Assembly: GCA_002327335.1 (NCBI GenBank)
Contig: DCVH01000032.1
Location: forward strand, 1 to 35,775
Source of the DNA: Patescibacteria group bacterium UBA2193
Lineage (GTDB): Bacteria > Patescibacteriota > Minisyncoccia > Moranbacterales > DUUL01
Direction of reading: 5' to 3'
Length of the DNA stretch: 35,775 nt
Both the position numbers and the translations under genes were made by a program. Positions 31,742-35,775 of the stretch are shown in pieces (positions within the stretch are counted from its first letter, which is position 1; each line of letters starts with the position of its first letter). The notes under the pieces were generated by a model, which made no database searches, was not told the DNA's origin, and was given only the letters and a program-made list of their open reading frames with translations.

Positions 31742-31808
31742 GTGTCGACAGATATGACACAAATTTGATTTTGAGGTATTATTCAGTGTTAAACAATGAG
31801 GTTTAACA
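31742..31808 (+). promoter_or_regulatory. Promoter of the Janus-like operon with two palindromic operators
   Basis: ATGACA (31754-31759), 17 bases, TATTAT (31777-31782); start near 31789. Palindrome O1, GTGTCGACAGATATGACAC (31742-31760), covers the -35. Palindrome O2, TGTTAAAC - 6 bases - GTTTAACA (31787-31808), covers the start site with perfect 8-base arms. This is a plain repressor layout for the divergent TrmB-4. Confidence 0.6.
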
Positions 31809-31838
31809 AGTTCATTGAAAACTAAATAAATCGCAAAG

Positions 31839-31867
31839 GCCCGGTCCGCCCAAGGCGGATGGTCGGG
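31839..31867 (+). repeat. 5'-leader hairpin
   Basis: CCCG and GTCCGCC pair with GGCGGAT and CGGG around a CAA loop with a 3-base bulge. It sits in the leader between promoter and ribosome site (about 25 bases before AAGGAGAG). No T tract follows. It may steady the mRNA or be another palindromic repeat. Confidence 0.5.
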
Positions 31868-31904
31868 AGCTACACTGGCGAAAAGATTGATAAGGAGAGT
31901 AAAA

Positions 31905-32303
31905 ATGGATGAATATAAGTTAAGGGTAAATAGTGTTACAGACTATGGTAAATACATTATATCTAAACAGGGAAGCGAGCTTGTTTTTGACGCTTTGGGA
32001 TATGATGATTTGGGTAGAAAAGGATTGCTACATAAACATATTGCAAAACACAAAGGACTAGAAGAAGAAGCTGTTTTAGGAGGTGGAAAAGTTTCAATAA
32101 ATGAAGGAGGACTATGTATTTATGATTATTCAGTTGAATTTGGTTCAATTCCTAAAAAATTGCTTGATGCTTTTGAGTCTTTGTTGAAAAAAGCTTATAG
32201 CGATAAGGGCATAGTTATTGGGGAATATTCGGCAGATCAGGGGGATGGACTTATTGGCGCAAGCCACCACCCTAGTGTGATGAATTTTATAGAATCTTTG
32301 TAG
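31905..32303 (+). CDS. Janus/Ocnus-like protein (14-kDa phosphohistidine phosphatase type)
   Basis: The start at 31905 is chosen because AAGGAGAG lies just upstream; this gives 132 residues (an in-frame ATG at 31887 would add six). The core LGGGKVSINEGGLCIYDYSV (58-77) followed by EFG strongly recalls the LGGGRIS ... IHVYGYS-x-x-(Y/F)G core of the animal phosphohistidine phosphatase PHPT1 and Janus/Ocnus proteins. A histidine lies before it (His45 in LHKHIAKH), in the region of the catalytic His of PHPT1, with a shorter loop. If right, it would remove phosphate from histidine or lysine, or bind phospho-proteins. First gene of the operon facing TrmB-4. Confidence 0.55.
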   Translation: MDEYKLRVNSVTDYGKYIISKQGSELVFDALGYDDLGRKGLLHKHIAKHKGLEEEAVLGGGKVSINEGGLCIYDYSVEFGSIPKKLLDAFESLLKKAYSDKGIVIGEYSADQGDGLIGASHHPSVMNFIESL

Positions 32304-32372
32304 CTTGTTGTTTTATTTAATCTTCTTGTTCCTGCTTCTCGACAAATGCAGAGCTCAATGAAATTTGTTGGC

Positions 32373-32463
32373 GAGGAAATGTCTGTTGTTATTTTTATTG
32401 GATTTTTGGTTGTAATCAAAGGTTGTGCGAAAGCGGAGCGTGATTATCAAATCACCTCCGCTT
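32373..32463 (+). pseudogene. Remnant of a methyltransferase 3' end with its hairpin
   Basis: In the 189-base gap between the Janus-like gene and the 118-codon gene, an open frame reads SVVIFIGFLVVIKG...AERDYQITSA. This lines up with the end of the methyltransferase at 30724 (IIEFCSIGYLVIAKKRSDYYITSA), and the DNA hairpin GCGGAG ... CTCCGC (32433-32463) matches the terminator at 30664-30696 but has lost the T tract. It looks like the tail of a deleted methyltransferase gene. The match is short, so chance is not fully excluded. The rest of the gap (32304-32372) shows nothing clear. Confidence 0.45.
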
Positions 32464-32492
32464 CAAAAACAACCTATAAAAAGGAGAAAAAA

Positions 32493-32849
32493 ATGAAAAT
32501 AATTTTTTTGGGCGAAGAAGTTGAGTTACCGGAAGAAATATTGGTGCCTGAAAACAATAGTTGCATCGCATTTTCTGGTGATGTAATAAATGGCAATGGG
32601 TATTTTTCGGATTCATCGGAAAATCTGTGTAATCTATTAGAAGAAATTGGGATTGAAAAATCTTTGGAATTTTTGAAAGAGTTGAAAAATCGCATGGTCA
32701 TACCAAGTCTTGGGAATTTATTGGCCTTTATTGCCTTCAAGAAGGATGGCGTTGATAAAAGAGAAGAGACAAGAGTTAGAACTGAAAAATTAAATGAAAC
32801 GACAAAGGCACTGGACTTGTTAATTGAGGTCCTAGAAAAAAATAAGTAA
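32493..32849 (+). CDS. Unknown protein, 118 residues
   Basis: Start at 32493 because AAAGGAG lies seven bases upstream; the frame is open further back but only through the methyltransferase remnant and its hairpin. The protein opens MKIIFLGEEVELPEE, a strand-turn-strand unit, then SSENLCNLLEEIGIEKSLEFLKELKNR (helical) and a Lys/Glu-rich end. Two cysteines, no membrane segment. No family recognised. It is the last gene of the TrmB-4-facing operon and ends at a strong terminator. Confidence 0.7.
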   Translation: MKIIFLGEEVELPEEILVPENNSCIAFSGDVINGNGYFSDSSENLCNLLEEIGIEKSLEFLKELKNRMVIPSLGNLLAFIAFKKDGVDKREETRVRTEKLNETTKALDLLIEVLEKNK

Positions 32850-32854
32850 AATCA

Positions 32855-32891
32855 AAAAGCGGTCTGATGAGAATCATCGACCGCTTTTTTC
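32855..32891. terminator. Bidirectional terminator (GCGGTC family)
   Basis: AAAAAGCGGTC / GACCGCTTTTTT with TGATG and CATC inside. A and T runs on both sides let it end the 118-codon gene on the + strand and pnp on the - strand. The stem is nearly the same as at 24678-24711. Confidence 0.85.
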
Positions 32892-32920
32892 TATCTCAAG
32901 TACCTGGTTTTCTGTCGAAT

Positions 32921-32967
32921 GGATTCCTGCCGGAGTTTATGCTCGCGAAGGCGGGTACAGGAATGAC
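32921..32967. repeat. GTCATnCCC palindromic repeat, copy 5
   Basis: TGGATTCCTG ... CAGGAATGACA with inner arms; reverse orientation. Lies between the shared terminator and the pnp stop. Confidence 0.65.
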
Positions 32968-33006
32968 AAACAAAATATTCAGGACAACAAGATAGTAAAA
33001 TTGGAT

Positions 33007-35118
33007 TTATTCTTTATTCACATTCTTCATCGTTAAGCTGATTTTTCCTTGGGGGTCAACTTCTTTGACTCTTACTGGAACGATTTGACCAACTTTCAAA
33101 TGATCGCTGACTTTTTCCACGCGTTTGTCGGAAATTTCAGAAATATGAATTAGTCCGTCTTGTCCTGGAAGAAGTTCGGTGAATGCTCCGAAGTCCATGA
33201 TTTTTACAATCTTTCCTTCGAAGATTTCGCCGGCCTTCACTTCTCGGGTGAGATTTTCTACCCAAGTTTTGGCTTCTTGACCGGATTTTTCATCTTTAGC
33301 GGTGATGAAAACGTGTCCGTCGTCTTCAATATCAATTTCGACACCGGTTGCATCAATAATTTCATTGATAACTTTTCCTCCTGGTCCGATGACATCTCGG
33401 ATTTTGTCAGGGTTGATGGTGATGATGATTATTCTTGGGGCATATTGAGAAAGTTCTTTTCTTGGAGCTTCAAGAGCCTCAGCGATTTTTCCAAGAATAA
33501 ATACTCGGTTGTCATAGGCTTGTGTGAAAACTTTTTCCACCATATCAGGCGTGATTCCGTCGATTTTCACGTCAAGTTGCATCGCGGTGATCCCGTCTTT
33601 GGTTCCGGCGATTTTGAAATCCATATCTCCCCAGTGATCTTCCGGTCCTTGAATATCGGAAAGCACTTTGTATTCTCCGTCTTTTCCGGTCACAATTCCC
33701 ATCGCAATCCCACTGACTGGTTTTTTGATTGGCACTCCGGCATCCATCAACGCAAGAGTTGATCCACAAGTTGATGCCATTGAAGAAGAACCGTTTGATC
33801 CAAGAATTTCACTCATCAATAAAATGGTATAAGGGAATTCTTCTTTGGAAGGAATCATCGGCGCAAGTGCTTTTTCTGCAAGTGCTCCATGCCCAATTTC
33901 TCTTCTTCCTGGTCCTCGCAAGAATCGAACTTCTCCAACACTGTAAGGAGGGAAATTATAGTAATGAATATATCGTTTTTTCTCGTCTGTTTCCATTGTG
34001 TCAACAATTTGTTCTGCTCCGGGAGCACCAAGAGTTGCCACGGTCAAAGCTTGAGTGTCGCCTCGAGTGAAAAGTCCAGATCCGTGAGTTCTTGGAAGAA
34101 GTCCGGTTTGACAGTCGATTGAACGAATTTCATCAAGTTTTCGTCCGTCTGGTCGCTCGTCTTTCTCAAGAATTCTTCGGTGAAGAACTTCGTTAAGATA
34201 ATTTTCGAAAACAAGATCAGCTTCTGCTTTTCTTTTGGCTAATTCTTCTTTGTCAGTAAATTTGTCTTCCAAATATTCTTTCATTTTTTCCTTGATGGCG
34301 TTCATTTTTTCTTCTTGTTCTTTCTTGGTCTTGGTATAAAACGCATCTTCAAGCCCTTCATTATCAAAGAAAGAAAGAATTCCTTTTTTAAAGGCTTCTT
34401 CCGGTTCAATGAAGTCGATTTGAGCTTTTTCTTTTCCGATTTCTTTGATGACTTTTTTCTCGAAAACATTGATTTCCTTGATGACATCAAAAGCTTTTTT
34501 GATTGCTTCGAACATTTCTGCATCTGGCAATTCTTTTGCTCCAGCCTCCATCATATTGATTCTTTCTTCGGTTCCAGAAACAAGCAAGTCAAGCTGTGAA
34601 TCAGGGTAAGAACTGATTGGAGGGTTCACAACAAAGCCTTCTGCTCCCTTGCCAATTCGAACTGCAGCCACTGGACCAGCCCATGGAATGTTTGAAATTC
34701 CAAGAGCAAGAGATGCGGCAATCAGAGCAATAATATCAGGAGCATTTTCGTGATCAATTGAAAGAACAGTGGTGATTACTTGAACTTCATTTCTCATTCT
34801 TTCATCAAAAAGAGGCCGAATTGTTCGGTCGATGAGACGAGATGTCAAAACGGCATCATCAGAAGGACGTCCTTCTCTTTTGATGAAACGGGATCCTTTG
34901 ATTTTTCCCGCAGCATAATATTTTTCCTCATAATCAACCATCAATGGGAAATAGTCGATCCCAGTGACTTTCCGACTGCTCATGGTGGCAGTTGCGAGCA
35001 CCATGGTGTCACCATAACGTACGGTTACAGAACCACCTGCTTGTTGAGCCAAAAGACCGGCTTCAACGATAAGCTGTTTTCCAGCAATTTCAGTGGAAAA
35101 CTTTTTTGCTTCTAGCAT
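33007..35118 (-). CDS. pnp: Polyribonucleotide nucleotidyltransferase (PNPase)
   Basis: A 703-residue protein of normal length. Two RNase PH domains, the second with SEILGSNGSSSMASTCGSTL and the acidic DHWGDMDFK segment of the phosphorolytic site, an all-helical domain between, then a KH domain (IIITINPDKIRDVIGPGGKVI) and an S1 domain (GEIFEGKIVKIMDFGAFTEL ... LIHISEIS). It degrades RNA 3'-to-5' with phosphate and acts in the RNA degradosome. It follows the 111-codon gene on the same strand after 186 bases that hold a large hairpin. No rpsO lies upstream, unlike in many bacteria. The window contains no other RNA-decay gene. Confidence 0.97.
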   Translation of the reverse strand: MLEAKKFSTEIAGKQLIVEAGLLAQQAGGSVTVRYGDTMVLATATMSSRKVTGIDYFPLMVDYEEKYYAAGKIKGSRFIKREGRPSDDAVLTSRLIDRTIRPLFDERMRNEVQVITTVLSIDHENAPDIIALIAASLALGISNIPWAGPVAAVRIGKGAEGFVVNPPISSYPDSQLDLLVSGTEERINMMEAGAKELPDAEMFEAIKKAFDVIKEINVFEKKVIKEIGKEKAQIDFIEPEEAFKKGILSFFDNEGLEDAFYTKTKKEQEEKMNAIKEKMKEYLEDKFTDKEELAKRKAEADLVFENYLNEVLHRRILEKDERPDGRKLDEIRSIDCQTGLLPRTHGSGLFTRGDTQALTVATLGAPGAEQIVDTMETDEKKRYIHYYNFPPYSVGEVRFLRGPGRREIGHGALAEKALAPMIPSKEEFPYTILLMSEILGSNGSSSMASTCGSTLALMDAGVPIKKPVSGIAMGIVTGKDGEYKVLSDIQGPEDHWGDMDFKIAGTKDGITAMQLDVKIDGITPDMVEKVFTQAYDNRVFILGKIAEALEAPRKELSQYAPRIIIITINPDKIRDVIGPGGKVINEIIDATGVEIDIEDDGHVFITAKDEKSGQEAKTWVENLTREVKAGEIFEGKIVKIMDFGAFTELLPGQDGLIHISEISDKRVEKVSDHLKVGQIVPVRVKEVDPQGKISLTMKNVNKE

Positions 35119-35136
35119 TGTTTTTTGTTTTCCTGA

Positions 35137-35207
35137 TCCGCAAACGATAAGACAAGTTGAAACCCTGTTTTATTAGGGATAACTTCGTCGTCTTAGATGT
35201 CTGCGGA
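35137..35207 (-). promoter_or_regulatory. Long hairpin in the pnp 5' leader
   Basis: TCCGCA, AAGAC, AAGTT and CCCT in order on one arm pair with AGGG, AACTT, GTCTT and TGCGGA on the other, 71 bases in all, ending about 18 bases before the start codon. In Escherichia coli pnp a leader hairpin is cut by RNase III and then used by PNPase to control its own mRNA; this one has the same place and shape. A weak ribosome site (AGGA) follows the hairpin. Confidence 0.7.
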
Positions 35208-35304
35208 ACAAGAAATAATTAAATTGTTAAATTAGCATATTTAAAACCAATATACTCTAAAAAAGTTAGCATTTAGAAGCGTGATTGTCAATTTTAATTG
35301 CTGG

Positions 35305-35640
35305 CTATTTTTGCTTTTCTTGTTCTTCAAGCTGTTTGTAAATCCGGTAAAACTTTTTATCTCTAAGAGCAAAAGCCAACCCTTTATTTGTTGACTTCAG
35401 AACTTTTTTCATTTCCTGAAAGGAAACCGGGGTTTTCTCATCATCGATAAACCACTGTCCTCCTTTAAATTCGATTTTGACATCTTTATAGTCGGAGCGC
35501 CAGTCGTTTGGGTCTATTTTTTCATCAGATTCGAAGATCATCGGCTCCAAACTTAGTTCATTTTCCTTGAGTGGTCCAAATCCAGGCAAGTCTAATTGTT
35601 TATCATTCAAAGGAACTTTTCTTTTTGGGAATTCTGACAT
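35305..35640 (-). CDS. Unknown protein, 111 residues
   Basis: Soluble, charged protein. The N-terminus (MSEFPKRKVPLNDKQLDLPGFG) is probably flexible. Then FKGGQWFIDDEKTPVSFQEM and RDKKFYRIYKQLEEQEKQK suggest a small mixed domain and a helical end. No cysteines, no signal peptide, no known motif. Upstream of pnp on the same strand, with a 186-base gap, so it may have its own promoter. The remaining 135 bases to the window end (35641-35775) show no gene I can support. Confidence 0.7.
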   Translation of the reverse strand: MSEFPKRKVPLNDKQLDLPGFGPLKENELSLEPMIFESDEKIDPNDWRSDYKDVKIEFKGGQWFIDDEKTPVSFQEMKKVLKSTNKGLAFALRDKKFYRIYKQLEEQEKQK

Positions 35641-35775
35641 TTTTTTAGCTTATTAATATTATGCATCCATTTTAACATATTTTTGAAAAAATTAGCAATT
35701 AGTAGTTTAGGACTTGCGCGTTTCAAGCAATATGGTGCATTTCCCCCAAGAAACATTTTTTCTCCGGCCTTTCGT

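Noticed and set aside
32346..32492. Long form of the 118-residue protein starting at 32346
   Set aside because: The extension passes through a hairpin and a likely methyltransferase remnant, and a strong ribosome site precedes the ATG at 32493.
24678..32891. CRISPR array from the recurring GCGG hairpins
   Set aside because: Copies are kilobases apart, lie at operon ends and have terminator form; no regular spacing.
34302..34599. Frames inside pnp on both strands
   Set aside because: Shadows of the pnp coding frame with biased Lys/Phe composition.
1..35775. Altered genetic code (UGA as Gly)
   Set aside because: Several intact genes end in TGA at the expected length (for example the GT2-GtrA and radical SAM genes).
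35641..35775. Partial gene at the right window edge
   Set aside because: No open frame with recognisable content; left unassigned.

Overview
The window looks like a chromosomal segment of a low-GC bacterium of the Candidate Phyla Radiation (Patescibacteria, Parcubacteria-like). That is an inference from overall character: AT-rich DNA, many short proteins of unknown family, four polytopic family-39-type glycosyltransferases in a row, several TrmB-type regulators, and an isoleucyl-tRNA synthetase of the long form with an extra domain. TGA and TAA both act as ordinary stops, so the standard bacterial code applies. No tRNA, rRNA, CRISPR array or transposase gene was seen.

Region 1 (1-9000, + strand) is a cell-surface glycosylation block. 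It holds the end of a metallophosphoesterase, four paralogous GT-C membrane glycosyltransferases, and a polyprenyl-phosphate hexose synthase fused to a GtrA-type membrane domain that probably makes their lipid-linked donor. Three of the four GT-C proteins end in an acidic linker plus a shared W-x-D-(V/L)-F tail.

Region 2 (9000-13850) is housekeeping. lspA and a DksA/TraR-like gene run leftward and ileS runs rightward. The two directions share one palindromic -35 hexamer. ileS has a full T-box leader with antiterminator and terminator, then a second long hairpin before the start codon. IleRS carries a complete histidine-phosphatase domain inserted inside its zinc ribbon.

Region 3 (13865-20710, - strand) reads as one signal-transduction operon: a membrane histidine kinase, a kinase-less 7TM-PAS sensor, two related 200-residue proteins, a soluble PAS-PAS kinase and a double-receiver response regulator. 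The last 320 bases of the two kinase genes are identical at 319 positions, a sign of recent gene conversion. Upstream lies about 630 bp of non-coding DNA with a near-consensus promoter, a terminator, strong hairpins between them (a candidate 430-nt RNA) and two adjacent DnaA-box-like 9-mers.

Region 4 (21340-33000) is an accessory array. Four TrmB-family regulators are present; three face divergently transcribed small operons: (i) methyltransferase + 78-aa protein, (ii) 63-aa membrane peptide + radical SAM/SPASM enzyme + 58-aa peptide + methyltransferase, (iii) Janus/Ocnus-like protein + methyltransferase remnant + 118-aa protein. The fourth TrmB leads its own operon with two unknown proteins, and a GHKL ATPase/STAS-like pair sits between. 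The operons have strong Shine-Dalgarno sequences, unlike regions 1 and 2, share related terminator hairpins, and are sprinkled with GTCATnCCC palindromic repeats. This looks like a cassette family grown by duplication and is the best candidate for an undescribed system, possibly peptide modification.

Region 5 (33000-35775) carries pnp, with a long hairpin in its 5' leader, and one unknown small gene.
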